Source: Tillus elongatus (lineage: Eukaryota; Arthropoda; Insecta; Coleoptera; Cleridae). Taken from it: 64,000 bases of DNA. Below the pieces are notes generated by a model, which saw nothing but the letters and a program-made list of their open reading frames with translations, had not been told where the DNA came from and ran no database searches. Of this stretch, positions 22,620-38,187 are shown piece after piece. The stretch lies in assembly GCA_964006375.1 (NCBI GenBank), contig OZ023264.1:17060225-17124224 (forward strand), written 5' to 3'. A program made the translations under genes and the position numbers. Positions within the stretch are counted from its first letter, which is position 1, and the number at the start of each line of letters is the position of its first letter.

Positions 22620-23870
22620 TTTTTTTTTTTATGTCAACAACACACCACGAGGGCTTACAGCCTAAATACTATCGTACCGTGGGTGTTGACAAGGAGGAAA
22701 GAGGCAGCTTGTTAATTCTGGACTTGAAGGTTTGGAGGTTCGGAGGAGAAGGAAAAACATGTGCCGGCAAGGAATTCCACAACTTGGAAGTCCTCGGGAC
22801 AAAAGAGCGGGCGTAACAAGATGTTCTATGTCTGGTGACCTGGACATTAAAAGGGTGCATTCGCTCTGTTCCCCTGGTAGATCTGCTGGGGGCAGCAGGT
22901 GGGGGAATTATGGAGGAAAGCTCCTCTGAGCAGTGCCCGTGCAGATATCTATAAAAGAGAGAGAGGTCACCAACGGCACGTCGGTGGGCAAGGGATGGAA
23001 GCCTTTGGGTGAGGGTAGGGTCACCGATGAGACGTATAGCTCTCTTTTGAATGGAGTCCAGGATAGCGAGTGTAGAAGCGGCAGCTGCACCCCAGATGTG
23101 GGAGCAGTATTCGAGGTTTGGCCTTATTTGTGAAGTGTATAAGGTATAGAGATTAGTTGGTGAAAAGTATTTGCGAGCCCGGAAGAGGAAACCCAATTTC
23201 TTAGCAGCCGCTTCTGCAATTGATGTAACATGTTGGTGCCAATTAAGATTTCGATCCACAGAAATGCCAACAAGAGAAAAGGACTCATTACTTTGAATAA
23301 CTTGGTTGTTCATTGTGATGGGTCTAGGGCTGCTGTATCTCTTGTGAGAAAGAAAGCAAGACTTAGTTTTGGTGGGGTTGAATTGTACAAGATTTCTACT
23401 TCCCCAGTCTAATATTTTTTGGAGGTCCACGGAGACAGAACCCTCCATGAGTCTGCGATCCTCATCTAATTGGGCTAAAGAGACAGGCTTAGAATATTGT
23501 ATATTTGAGTGGAGGGTGCTGTCGTCCGCGTAACTGTGAACTGGGTTGGATGTGCTAGAGAGGAGGTCATTGATGTGGAGAAGAAACAAAGTAGGGGCTA
23601 AAGCTGAACCTTGAGGAACTCCTGCATTAATTGGATACAGTTTAGAGGAATGGCCATCCACAACAACAGATATGCTCCTGTTGGAGAGGAAATTTGCTGT
23701 CCAGGTACAAAGTTTTGGTGGTAGGCCGTAGGCCGGAAGTTTATTAAGCAGCGCTGCGTGCCAGACCTGGTCGAATGCTTTGGATATGTCTAGAGCAACA
23801 ATCTGGGATTCACCGTGTTGTTCCATAGACTTGTTCCAAGAATGGGTGACAAAGGAAAGGAGGTCGGCAG
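22620..23870 (-). pseudogene. CR1/L2-like LINE, copy 2 (RT to poly(A) tail, long open frame)
   Basis: The minus-strand frame is open for 385 codons from 23826 to a stop at 22669. Motifs by residue are ALDISKAFD at 11-19 (RT motif A), GVPQGSALAPTLF from 69, and YADDS at 99-103 (catalytic YxDD). Then come LVGISVDRNLNWHQHV, YTLYTSQIRPNLEYC and C-terminal PRTSKLWNSLPAHVFPSPPN. Reading back from 23826, coding similarity continues to about 23868, then stops. A run of A on the minus strand at 22618-22632 is the poly(A) tail. Endonuclease and N-terminal RT are lost. It is the best preserved of five fragments of this family in the window. Confidence 0.92.
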
Positions 23871-23931
23871 TGTGATAATATTATACCTTATTGGGTTTTA
23901 TGAACTTGTGAAAAACCGACCACCTGAGTAT

Positions 23932-23942
23932 CTCTCTCTCTA

Positions 23943-24018
<76 letters not shown>
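23932..24018. repeat. (TC)n followed by (TA)n microsatellite
   Basis: TC-rich run at 23932-23954 passing directly into (TA)n at 23955-24018. Confidence 0.96.
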
Positions 24019-24021
<3 letters not shown>

Positions 24022-24553
24022 ATAACTGAAAAAATAACTACTTGTCTCACTAGAATAGTTTCATGGTCCGAGCTATTCCAATTCACTGGGTTGTAATATT
24101 TAGCAATCCGTATTAAGTTGATTATTAAACGTTCAATTAAGAACCCGCCTGTAATAATCTAGTTGCATGAAATCCGCGCTCTGTTAAAGATATTAAGTAG
24201 ATAATCTGGTGGTGTATTATACGCAAGGTTGTTCTTGCGTTGGCTCAAGAAACGACCATCATCGACCACTCCAGACACTGACAGGAAGTAACTACAACAT
24301 ATGAGTACAAGTTTTAATTTGTATTCACTTCAAGGACTCGCGAGCCATATACTCGTCTGTACTTCCACACTCGTGCACACATATGATATTTATACAGGTG
24401 TCCGATAAAAATAGAACTATAATGAGCAAACTGTGTATGAATACGAAAAACTTTGTTACATATTTCGGATGTTCTTGGAGATCTATGCCAATGGACAAAA
24501 ACCTTGTTCTGTTTTTGATAAGGAATTTGAATATTATTTTTATTACGCATATA
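24019..24553. other. Unassigned sequence
   Basis: No gene is supported. An isolated TACAGGTGTCCG near 24394 resembles the CAGGG-type transposon tips elsewhere in the window but has no partner that I can find. Confidence 0.35.
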
Positions 24554-25363
24554 CAGAGCTTTCTTTAATTTCCTAACCCCACGTGACCGCTTAAGTTAGG
24601 CAACCAGGCATACACGGTTGTACAACCTGAATTAATGAAATCCCTAACATGTCAGTGTTTTCTCATATTTCCTTTGGGGTTTTATAAAAAATATAAAAAT
24701 TATAATAAGTTGAAACAGTAAATGTCTTAAATGTATTTATTATTTAGTAATTTTCACAGCAAGTGTGTTCATGTATGGTTTACTGTTATTGAATGTTAAA
24801 AAATAAATTAAAAACATAATAAAATATTACTTTTATTTTGTATAGATACCAAAAATTTTTGATGTACGTAAACAAATTGAGGTCCGATTATTTAAACTTT
24901 ACGGTTTTAGAAATGTGTATTGTGTAACATGTAACAAATATTAACCTGTTTGGGCAGATTGCCGATGAACAGATTTGGTAGGGCTTCGTTCCATGCGATA
25001 TCAAATATCGTCAACAACATAACCTTAACATACCTACACTTTTAACTTACGTAAAAATGCAATGAAAATGCTAAGTTTTGATAAAAACTGTTTATTTTTA
25101 TTGCCCAATAGCTGGATAAGTATATGAAAAAGGTAAACACTGGTCGCACTTGGAAAATGCACAATATACATACAAAATAACCGTCAAAATGGGATTGAGA
25201 GCCAATGTACTGAACTGTTAATTGTCAAATGATTTAGTAACCTTACGGTCTCTACTCTAGTGGTTTTTTGGTTACTATTTGACGGCAAACTCATAAAATC
25301 ATATTCCACTAAGAGAGAGAGAGAATCCGGTCACGTGGAGTTCGGGAATTAATGAAACCCCTG
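24554..25363. mobile_element. MITE with about 36-bp TIRs and TA target duplication
   Basis: The left end CAGAGCTTTCTTTAATTTCC, then TAACCCCACGTGACCG, at 24554-24589 is the inverted partner of CGGTCACGTGGAGTTCG, then GGAATTAATGAAACCCCTG, ending at 25363. TA lies on both sides (24552-24553 and 25364-25365). There is no transposase; size and target fit a mariner-type MITE. Confidence 0.75.
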
Positions 25364-25418
25364 TATATGGGCATAGCAAAAATCCTATTAAGCCCGTGAT
25401 TGCAATATCTACTTACGT

Positions 25419-25422
<4 letters not shown>

Positions 25423-25471
<49 letters not shown>
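25423..25471. repeat. (TA)n microsatellite
   Basis: TA tract between the MITE and a reversed HINE-like element. Confidence 0.96.
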
Positions 25472-25473
<2 letters not shown>

Positions 25474-26854
25474 GTAAAACTACACTACCAATCGCTGTGC
25501 AGACAGTGATTTTGGAATGGGTGGAGTAAAAAGGCTAAAGGCATGTACAATAAGTCAAAGGCTGCAGCGCTATCGGGGCGGCAAAGACGCGGACGGGCCC
25601 TGAGGAAAAAAAACATGCAATATAATTCTATGGAAAATGCAAAAATGCAATAATATAAGAGATGTTCGGTTTAAAAAAACATAATTTGTATCACCAACGA
25701 CTTATGGTCTAGCCTGTGATTGTAGAAATAATTTTTTAAGATGTAGCTCAAGACACCGTATCATTAACGTATACATACAATTTTTTTCGTATCTTGTGTA
25801 ACAACGACAATATTGAGCTTTACCGCAGCAATGCATCACCCTGTCTATGTGTAAACAGATAAAAACATAAAACTAACCCCGTATATAGTTTATTGGGGGC
25901 CTAGTTCGTAATCATTTGAAGAAACCTTTTCAAAATATAAAAGTCGTGGTCTCTACAACTACAAAATTTTTCTACGAAAATTCACTAGAATTATAGACTA
26001 TTAAACCATAAACTCGATAACGAAAACTATTGCCAAAGCATCAGAGAAAGGGTCTATTTCAAATGAATTTTCTAGAAATACTTTAGTAAAATGAGGAACA
26101 ATGGTGGTTGAATCTGAATCTTAAGAGGCTGTAAAACACACTTCTTGAGGCATTTTCCCTACGTAAGCCGTATTCGCTTCAGGTTCTTTGCCTAAAAGTA
26201 GCTAATTTTAACGTTTCAGATCGCGGATTTGGCGTTTTAATAGGCAAAACTATACAAATTTCAAAGTAATAGTTCTGGCGTTTCTTGACCTTTTTGAGCA
26301 AAAAAACTTAACTTTTGTGTGTAGTATACAATAGCCTTGTTATCCGCACAAAATATTTTGTTTTTGTGCGTTTGTCTGGTCATTGGTGGTACTCAATGTT
26401 TTTTTTTTCTTTAAATTCCTATAAATTTTTCGTTTTTTAACTTAGAGACCTAAATTTTGGTACATAGCTAACTTTTTATGACATTAAACTCGCTTACCAA
26501 ATTTTCTTGCCATAACTTTGTACTTCCGGGGATATAGAAATGTTTCGAAAGAAACTCACAAAATTTTACGAGAAAAACTGGGCCGGTTTTCCTGGCTAAC
26601 GAACTTATCCCAACCATCTGTAGATGGACTGTAACAACTCTTATATTTTAAATAGGGAACATGGGTCGAGTGTTACATTATTTGAAAGCTCTTTCTTTTC
26701 TGAATTCAGCACACTAATGTTTTTGAAAGTTTAATTAACTCGTTTAAAAATTATTCACAGCTGGAGTTGCAAGAATGTATTTCATTCATTGTGATAATAA
26801 ATGCACTAATTAGTCAATTTTTCGTAAAAAAAACAAACGTTAAAAAATGTTTAT

Positions 26855-27960
26855 TCAGTTAAGTAAGTGTTCAAATTGTTGACCACCAGCTTCCACACAA
26901 AAGTACAAATTTTGTTCAAAACGAGCTCTGACATTCTGGAGCATTTGTGGAGTTATTAGACGGCATTCTTCATCAAGGCGTCGTCGTAATTCTTTTTGAG
27001 ACTCCGGTTTTGTTGCGAAAATTCTACTCTTTAAATGGCCCCATAGAAATAAGTCTACAGGAGTTAAATCCGGTGATCTAGGGGGCAACTCAATAGCACC
27101 TCTACGCCCAATCCATTGCTCTGGAAACTCCCTGTTCAAAAACTTCCTAACATGTTGTAAATAATGCGGAGGAGCTCCATCTTGTTGAGACACTAATTGA
27201 TTTTCTTGATAGCGATCATCATTTTCAACAATGTCAATTAGAAAAGGGTAAACTATATCTTCTAGTAGCTCCAAATACGTTTCGTCACTCAAATTGCCAT
27301 CAAGAAAAATTGGTCCGATTAAACGGTCTCCAAAAATAACAGTCCAGACATTCAATTTCTGTGGAGTTTGAGTGTGAACTTCGTGAAAATTTCTTGGATT
27401 ATTATCTGCCCAATAACGACAATTATGACGATTGACTGTAGAGTTTAATAAAAACGTACACTCGTCTGAAAAACAGATATTGAACAGAAAGTTCCCGTAT
27501 CAGTTATTCGTGCAGTCATAACTTCACAAAACTCCAGCCGCCGATCAAAATCATCTTCATTCAGTTTTTGTACAAGATGAATTTTATATGGGTGAAATTT
27601 ATGATGCTTCAATATTCGCCGAATAGTTCTTCTTTTGATGTTTGAAACAGTGGCCAATTTTTTCGTGCTCAAAGTTTGGTCTGCAGCAATTTGTCCTAAA
27701 ACTTCCACCTCAGTAGTCTCATTTCTAACTGGAAATTTACCTTCAGGATCCCGTTTTTTTGTTGGCTGCTAAACCGTTTTGACGAAACTTTGCAACTAAC
27801 TCCAAAATGTATTTTCTGTTAACATGTCTGTTCGGATGTCGTTCATTAAACAAATTTTCGGTACGGTTGGCACAGTGATCGTTTTTTAAAAAAAAGAGTA
27901 ATTATTTCAACTCTTTCTTCTACAAAATACACCACTGTGAAATTAATTTTAGGTAGTACT
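26855..27960 (-). pseudogene. DD41D-type mariner-superfamily transposase, copy 2, inactivated
   Basis: The minus-strand C-terminal half is open from 27355 to a stop at 26855: KLNVW, FGDRLIGPIFLDGNLSDETY, second catalytic Asp in QQDGAPPHY, then RRGAIELPPRSPDLTPVD with the third catalytic Asp, and FLWGHLKS. Counting residues between the second and third Asp gives 41. The middle segment (27708-27445) contains RRTIRRILKHHKFHPYKIH but loses frame at ...DTGTF because of a 1-nt deletion before the first Asp region. The N-terminal part near 27730-27960 is recognisable but broken. This copy best shows the DD41D spacing. Confidence 0.9.
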
Positions 27961-28008
27961 ATCAAGTATCAAACCGTCCGATAAACTAAAATAATAAACC
28001 GCATTTCT

Positions 28009-28095
28009 CTCATTCCGATAAGAAATGTTCTGTTCAATTTTTTGTTTACAAACTAGCAAAACATTGACTATCAGCACATTTCTTATCGGAATGAG
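28009..28095. repeat. Inverted repeat upstream of transposase (copy 2)
   Basis: Arms around CTCATTCCGATAAGAAATGT and ACATTTCTTATCGGAATGAG; equivalent to the hairpins of copies 1 and 3. Confidence 0.8.
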
Positions 28096-28394
28096 TTAAA
28101 AGCGTTTTTGCATATTCAACTGTGAATAATGTTTAAACGAGTTGATAAAACTTCAAAAAAAAAATTGTGTGCTGAATTTAGAAAAGAAAGAGCTTTCAAA
28201 TGATGTAACACTCGACCCATGTTTGCTATTTAAAATATAAGGGTTGTTATCACCACCCTTAAGGGGTTAATAAGACAAACTTGAGTTTTATGTCAAAACA
28301 TGTCCCTCTCAATATTAAGATTGACGTGTTCTGGTGTTTCTTAAAAAAATTTCTCTGGACGCAAAGCGGTCTGTTTCGTTTTCAATGCGCCATC

Positions 28395-28544
<150 letters not shown>

Positions 28545-28687
28545 TATATATAAACATATAAAATTGAAATTGTCTCCGGGCGTGTGTTCTGAGGGCCCTA
28601 GTTTTGCCATCATTTAAAGAAATTTTTATCAAAATTCAGAGATCGCGATTTCCTCATTTGAGATTTGTTTTTAAAAAAATGCACTAA

Positions 28688-29096
28688 AAATGTTAAACTC
28701 ATCACAAATCTGCAACAATGGATCACCTGTATTTGATATACCCACATGCATACACACACACATATGCACCCATATAGATATGCTGGGGTTTACGTAAGGC
28801 CGCTACCCACAAGTTGAACGATCCGACCGACGTTGTGCCGTTCGCTCAGATTACCAATTATCTATCCGCTGATTGTATATAATTATGAAAGACAAACACT
28901 GCTTAGTGGCTACTTCTGGACATGAACGACCACATACCAGTCTGGTGGGTGAACGATGCAACATACCATTTAAACAGAAATGCAACGTTATTATTACGAA
29001 AATGGTATGCTGCTGTTTAGAGATCCATATGGGTGATTCCATAAATAACATATCAAGCTAATAAAGTTTAGCAGACCAATAAAAATGTTTTGTTTA
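28688..29096. other. Unassigned sequence
   Basis: No gene or transposon end is recognised. Confidence 0.35.
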
Positions 29097-29223
29097 TTAG
29101 TGAATTTTCTTTGAAAAAAATCACTAATGCGGAGATCCCGACTTTTGAATTTGGAAAAAAATTCTTCAAATGTGCGCTAATTAGGCCCCCCAGAACACAT
29201 ATCCGGGTCAGCTTCAATTTTTA

Positions 29224-29317
<94 letters not shown>

Positions 29318-30424
29318 TATATCACACCGATAACTCAAAAAATTATTGGCCGTTTTTGATTAAATTTGGTGAGTACCTTCCTTTTGCAAATGGCTTGGAT
29401 AAGTTCGTTAGCCAGGAAAATCGGCCCAGGTTTTCCCAGAAAATCTTGTGTTTCTTATTATATCTCCCGAATTAACGCAGTAAGGGCAACCAACGTGGTA
29501 CGTGGGTTTATATCATTATTTGTAAGTCACCTACTAAAACTTAGCTCTCTAGGTCAAAAGACAAAAAAGTTATAGGCTTTTAAATAAAAATTAATTGAGG
29601 TTTTCATCAAAACGTCAAAGTTGCGATGTAAAACATCAAAATTGACAACATTTAGGCAAATAACTTGAATCTAATACGGGCTATGGAAAGAAAATGTATC
29701 AAGAAGAATGTTTTACAAACCCAGAAGTCTTAGTTTGAACCGTCATTGTCCTTCATTTTACTAAAATATTTCCAGAAAATTCATTTCAAATAGACCTTTT
29801 CTCTGATGGTTGGCAGTAGTCTTAGCTATAGAGTTTATCGTTTAATGGTATATAATTTTTGTCGAATTTTCGTAAAAAATCAATAAAGCCTAATATATCC
29901 GTTATTATACAAGATATGAAAAAAAATGTATACATTAATTATAGGGTGTCTTGAGCTACATCTTGAAAAAATATTTCTACAATCACAGGCTGGCCCATTA
30001 GTCGTTGGTGATACAAATTATCTTTTTTTTTAATCAAACACGTCTTATGTTATTGCATTTCTGCATTTTCCATCGAAATAGAATGCATGTTTGTAATAAA
30101 AGAAATTCTGGACGCACCAAGTGCGTTATGGTAGCGAATTTTGATCAAATGCTTCATATTTGAATAGCTCAATTTGCTATTACCCTACAAGGTTGACCAA
30201 GAAACGAGTTTTTTTCGGGAACACTTTAAGTTTACTTTCGGAAATTTTTGTAGATTTTCAAACAATAAGGTTATTTTAATCAAACATGGCACATTGTTTT
30301 TACTATATAGGTTATACTGGTAACCAAATTTGATGCCTGCTTTCTTAAAAAAAAACACACATATTTGCTATTAAAATCATTTAAATGAAAATTCACTACC
30401 ATAACGAACTTGCTGCGTCCAGGC
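29097..30424 (+). mobile_element. HINE-like element, copy d, near-complete
   Basis: Left hairpin TTAGTGAATTTTCTTTG/AAAAAAATCACTAA, GCGGAGATCCCGAC, (TA)n at about 29221-29314, body CACACCGATAACTCAAAAAA through CTGGCCCATTAGTCGTTGG, and right block from CTGGACGCACCAAGTGCG (about 30108) to GAACTTGCTGCGTCCAGGC at 30424, followed by T. Very similar to copy c, including lengths of all modules. Confidence 0.85.
29221..29314. repeat. (TA)n microsatellite
   Basis: TA tract with one AC interruption, in HINE-like copy d. Confidence 0.96.
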
Positions 30425-31989
30425 TTTTTTAAGAACTGAGCAGAAGTGTAAATAGTAACTCTCTAGTCACATTTTGGGGCATGCAACAGGAGTAATTACT
30501 CATATTTTCTACACGAGTAGCAGCATTATCATTAAAAACTTTGTATTTATATATTTAGCAAATTTTTCTTGAAAGAAATCGAAAATGGCATTTAGATTCT
30601 TTTTTAAATGACTATGATCTAGGCTCTCTTAAACCGATTACCGAAGTCGGCTTTAATTTTTTTCTCATTTATTTCAAGTACTTTACAACCCAAAAATTTC
30701 CAAACTGTAAACCATTACAGTTTGCATTAATCAGCATAGGAGTGACTCCATACTTAGACCCGATAGATGTGCATTGGCGCATCATGTGTCAACCTTGAGT
30801 CATAGCATAGATTTTGAAAATATCAAAATATTGGATAGAGAAACCAATCTGAAAAAATGTTCCCTTCTGGAAATATGTCATATTCTTGAAAATGACACTA
30901 TGAACTCTGAATCAGATATTTAAAATTTAAGTAACATATATAGTTATGTAATACTATTTGATAGGTCTGATGGCGCCTCTATGTTGGCCGGTCCCATAAT
31001 TCAGAATAAGAAAATAAATTATAAATTTCATCAATAGAGTAATAATAGTCTATGATTAATGATTGTTTCTTAGTTTGCAGTGTCACTTATGTCTATGGTC
31101 GGTGTCTAACGTGATAAAATGGGGTTAGATGTCCAAATTCTTATACGTGAATTTTTCAAAGCTTTTTTAATATTTTAACCTTGCTAACTCTTTTTTATGC
31201 TTTTTCATGACTGGGTTTGAATGTTTTTAACGTACAAATGTTCGCGTAAAGTTACAGGTAGTTTTTAAAAGCGTTGTTCTTCTTCTTCTTCTTTGCTTAT
31301 GGCGTCTGTTTCTACTAACAATTCTCCAGCTCATTAGGGGTGAGATCATAATAAAAGGGTTGTTACATTCCTGTTTTTTGCATGCCCTTCTGGCCGAGTT
31401 TCTCTGTTTTGGTGCTTTTGGTTTTGCTTTTCAATTAGCTACAGTGCTGTAAGTGTTCATTGTTGCATAATCTAGATGTTATGTTAACATTTATTCATTA
31501 TTTCAGTATTCCTGTGGATGCTTGGGAACTCAAGCGAAATATATCGAGTATTTAGTACAGAGTGACTTTCTTTAAAATAAAGCCCTCAAGTTTTGGTCGT
31601 AACTGCCCTTAAAAGTATAAAAATATTAGCAATTATCAAAAAATTTATAGAGGCTCCATAAAATGTAAAATGATGAAATTTGTGTACCGACGCCACTGTA
31701 TTATAATGCTGCCGCTGCCAGAATCATTGAATGTAGCAAATGTGTATAATTATATGCATTTTATTACATGGGTGCATGCTCAAAATTTTATACCTGATCA
31801 TTTGGCGCCTGTACAGTTATATTAATTTCTGTTATTTCATTTGCATATAAAATTACACTCAAACCGCTAAAATTTGTGGTAGCTAATATCATATTAATGT
31901 CTATACTGCAAAGCTTATCAAGTTTTGTTTAAAGTTTATTAAAAATATGCACGGATTACATTACATCCGGTATTTTAGAACAAGGATCC
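30425..31989. other. Longest stretch without recognised repeats
   Basis: About 1.5 kb with no long frame, RNA gene or transposon end that I can support. It contains a short CTT-rich run near 31279-31293. It could be unique intergenic DNA or a strongly decayed element. Confidence 0.4.
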
Positions 31990-32456
31990 TTAGTGAATTT
32001 TCTTTAAAGTGAATCTACTAATGAGGAGATCCCTACTTTTGAATATTGAAAAAATTTCTTCAAATGAGCGTGAACTAGGCCGCGTAGAACCCGGTCAGTT
32101 TTAGTTTTAGTTTTTATGTTTTATGTATTACACCGATAACCTAAATAATGGGCCGATCTTGATCGAGTTTAGCACATACCTTCCTTTCGTAAGTGGCTTG
32201 GACAAGTTCGTTAGCCAGGAAATCGGCCTAGGTTTTCCCGGAAAATTTTGTTTTTTCTTTACAAAAAATTTATATCGCCGAAAATAACAAAGTAAGGGCA
32301 ACTAAATTTGGTACGTTGGTTTCTGTCATAAAGAGTATCCTATGTACCAAAATTCAGAACTTTATGTTGAAAGATAAAAGAGTTATAGGTAAATTAATTT
32401 TTAATTAATTAAATCTGGTAAAAGCTAAAAATTAAAACGTCAAAATTGATAATCAT
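31990..32456 (+). mobile_element. HINE-like element, 3'-truncated, without a (TA)n expansion
   Basis: Left end TTAGTGAATTTTCTTTAAAG...CTACTAATGAGGAGATCC, then body TACACCGATAACCTAAATAATG directly after TTTTATGTTTTATG, with no TA tract. Similarity fades near 32456 (ACGTCAAAATTGATAATC), just before a transposase remnant. Confidence 0.75.
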
Positions 32457-32498
32457 GATAAGGGTACGAACGTGAGTGAAAAATACGACACGAAATGA

Positions 32499-33570
32499 CT
32501 AACAAGCTCCTAGATCTGTGTCTAAATTTCTGGTGAGGGTGTGTTGGTTAATATGATTTATAGCTTGCGTGATTCTGTTTCGTAATTCATTGATATTTTG
32601 TGGCGGATGGAATTTATACACATCATTCTTCAGTATACCCCAAAAATAAAAATCCATGGATGTTGTTATATCAGGACTTCGAGCACACCAATGAACGGGC
32701 CCGTTGTTACAAATGACACGATTATTAAAATTTTGGTACAAAAATTCTTTGACGATCCTGATATTGTGAGCTGAACAACCGTCTTGTTGGAACCAAATCT
32801 CGTCTAAATTATCATGAACTCTTCTAATTGTTGGTAAGATATCTTTCTCAATAGATTGAGATACCTTTCCCAAGTTTAATTTTTTTTAAAAAAGAACGGA
32901 CCAACAATGAAGTTACCTCAAAATTTTTAACATTAACTGTTTAATCTACAAATAAAAATAACAGTTTTTTACCCAATAAGCCGCACCAAAGATTAACACC
33001 ACATCTGTCTTGCAATCGTCTTCCTTCCTTGAGATGGGGATTTTCATTTGCCCAGTAATGCCTATTATGGCGATTATACACACCACAATTTGGAAATCTG
33101 AATTCATCAGTCCATATTATTTTCAAATAAAAATTGACATCTTGCTGACATTGTCCTTGATACCATCTGCAGAATTGAAGTCGCTTAGGATAATCGTCAA
33201 CATTTAAGTCTTGTAAGATTGTAGGTTTGTATGGACGGTAATGAATTTTTTTTAATACACGGTGTACTGTACTTTTTGGAACGTCAATTTGTTCACCATA
33301 AAAGCGAACAGATTGCGGAGGATTTTCGTTTGAAACCTGTAAGGCATTATTTCGTTCTTCATTTCTAGGCATTGGTAGTTTCTTTGCATGGAAGCTACCA
33401 TCGTTCAATAGATTGGTCACTATCCTGTAAAATATTTTGGCGTTTGGTTGTCGTCCTACTGGGTAGTTGTTTTGATATGAATTTGCTGCTGCCTCAGTGT
33501 TTCGGTTAGAACGAATATAACATTTCAACATGTCAAAAAATTCTTCATAACTGAACATATTGTTAAACAA
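32499..33570 (-). pseudogene. Second mariner-superfamily transposase (different family), inactivated
   Basis: The minus-strand N-terminal frame (33570-32941) has a helix-turn-helix part (FSYEEFFDMLKCYIRSNRN, VGRQPNAKIFYRIV), then VPKSTVHRVLKKIHYRPYKP, the first catalytic Asp in WTDEFRF and YNRHNRHYWANENPH. Frame is lost after CGLLGKK near 32941. The C-terminal frame (32873-32499) has FQQDGCSAHN with the second Asp and RSPDITTSMDFYFWG with the third. I count 42 residues between them, one more than in the other elements here. It is related to, but clearly distinct from, the three-copy family. No flanking inverted repeats were identified. Confidence 0.85.
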
Positions 33571-35575
<2,005 letters not shown>

Positions 35576-35785
35576 TTAGTGAATTTTCGTAGAAAAATTC
35601 ACTAATGCGGAGATCCCGACTTTTGAATTTTGAAAAAAATTTTTGCAAATGAGCGCGAACTAGGACCCCTAGAACTCATATCCGGGGTCAGTATCAATTT
35701 TTATATGTTTATATATAAAATAGATTTCTATGTTACAAGAAAAAAAGTTATAATAAAATGTTCTGTTCCAGATCATTTCTATTTT
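35576..35785 (+). mobile_element. HINE-like element, short subfamily, right end missing
   Basis: Left hairpin TTAGTGAATTTTCGTAG/AAAATTCACTAA, GCGGAGATCCCGAC, then ATATGTTTATATATAAAATAG leading straight to TTTCTATGTTACAAG and CCAGATCATTTCTAT. It has almost no TA expansion and lacks the terminal hairpin. Confidence 0.75.
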
Positions 35786-36475
35786 CCTTACAACTCGCAT
35801 CGTTTTTAGTCTATTGTTATTATTAAAAGTCAATAGTTTCTTCCTAAAATTTGCTCTTACCGAACACACGTGACTTCCATTGACTTCTGCTTCTGCCGCT
35901 GTTACAGACTTTACTCTTAACATGACGCTTTGCTTACTCTTACTGCTAAACTATTTTACATACGTATCACCCTACAAAAACCTACTTGTATTACACCGCA
36001 TAAGGCGTTCTTGTAGGTTCACTTTCGGTTTATTTTCCTATCTTTCTTCTTTATGATTCATTTGCAAAGCTAACTAGTCTGTTCTATCGAGAGTGAAAAT
36101 TGTAGAAGCATCCTCTTACTAGGCCGCGTGTGTCCATTTGCTACGATTGTACCTTTAATTTACACTGTTAGTCAATGCTCGCTCTCTATGTGACCTAACA
36201 AATTACTTGAAATTTCCATGTAACATTTCTTTTTACGTGCCTTACGTGGTCTCCTGCTACATTCATCACCTCTATAATGTGAGGCCACTTACCATTAGAT
36301 TTCCTGTTCCCCTAGTTTAATTATCATAACGAGCAGATTTCGTCTTTGTAAATAGCTATTAGTCAACGATACCTTCTGCAGATAACGTACCATTTCTGCC
36401 TAACATACACGGTTTCGACCGTCCTGTTTGTTTTGTCGTTTCTATTGTTAGTCAATGCTCACTATTCAATTCTTT
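35786..36475. other. Unassigned sequence
   Basis: GTTAGTCAATGCTC occurs twice (near 36168 and 36447), suggesting a decayed local duplication. No gene is seen. Confidence 0.35.
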
Positions 36476-37090
<615 letters not shown>

Positions 37091-37444
37091 TTTTTTTGAA
37101 TAATTTTGATTTAAAATGTTCGTGAATAGAGAGGTTTCGATGATAACATATTCGCTTTTTTTTTAATTACCGTGAAGGTCCTGCAACCCATATTTAGGGT
37201 GTATTAAAAATTGTATATGTTTATTTATACAAGGTAAGCAAAAATTATAGAGAGGCATTTTGAGTTCCTACGCTATTCGTTATAAAAAGTGAATGTTTAA
37301 ACAAAAGTTTTTCGACATATTTTTTGAACAAGCCGGTGATATTCAATTTTTCCTAGCGTAGACAACTTCGTTGAGACGGAAACAAATTATTTTTTTAAAT
37401 GGCAAAATATGATTATTTTCTGATTGTTTCGGAAAGAGCGTCTT
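37091..37444. other. Unassigned AT-rich sequence
   Basis: No gene is supported. Confidence 0.35.
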
Positions 37445-38187
37445 TTAGTGAATTTTCTTTTTAAAAATCACATGAGGAGATTTCGATTTTTAAATTGTGA
37501 AAAAATTTGTTCAAATGAGCCCGAATTAGCCCCCCTAGTCATCACACCAATAACTCAAAAAAACGAGCTGATTTTGATAAAATTTCGTGAGTGTGTTTTT
37601 TTTTGGACAACTTTGTTAGCCAGGATAATCGCAGCAGTTTTTCCTGAAAAATTTTGGGTTCTTTCGAACAAAAATTGTCTCCGAAAATAACACAGCTTTG
37701 TCAACAAAATTTGTGCGCAGGTTTATATAATAAAAACTATATAGACATTAAGAGAAATGGGTGCCACTGATGACCAGAGAAACGCATACTTAAAACAAAA
37801 ATATGGTTTTGGTGCAAAAAGGTCCAGAAATTCAGAAAAAAAAACACTTTCAAACTCTTACAGTTTGTCTTCTTAAAACGTCAAAATTGTGCAACATTTA
37901 GACAAAGAACCTGAAACAGATATATGTTATGTAGAGAAAATGTCGCAAGAAACGTGTTTTACAGTAAGTTTCAGCTTCAAGCATCATTGTCCTTCAGTCC
38001 TTTATGTTACTAAAATATCTGCAGCAAATCATTTCAAATAGACCCTTTCTCTGATACTTTGGCAATAGTATAGAGTTTATCATTTAATGGCCTATAATTT
38101 TTACCGAATTTACATAGAAAAAAATTCACGATTTAGGAGACTTTTGAATTGTGAGAAGATTTCTTCAAATGAGCGCAAACTTGATTA
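37445..38187 (+). mobile_element. Divergent HINE-like element(s) without (TA)n
   Basis: Left end TTAGTGAATTTTCTTTTTAA...CATGAGGAGATTTCG at 37445, then CACACCAATAACTCAAAAAAA with no TA tract, and body landmarks (GACAACTTTGTTAGCCAGG; ACGTCAAAATTGTGCAACAT; GACCCTTTCTCTGATACTTTGG). At about 38105 a second, decayed left-end-like module appears (ATTCACGATTTAGGAGACTT, ATTTCTTCAAATGAGCGC), suggesting nesting. Confidence 0.65.
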
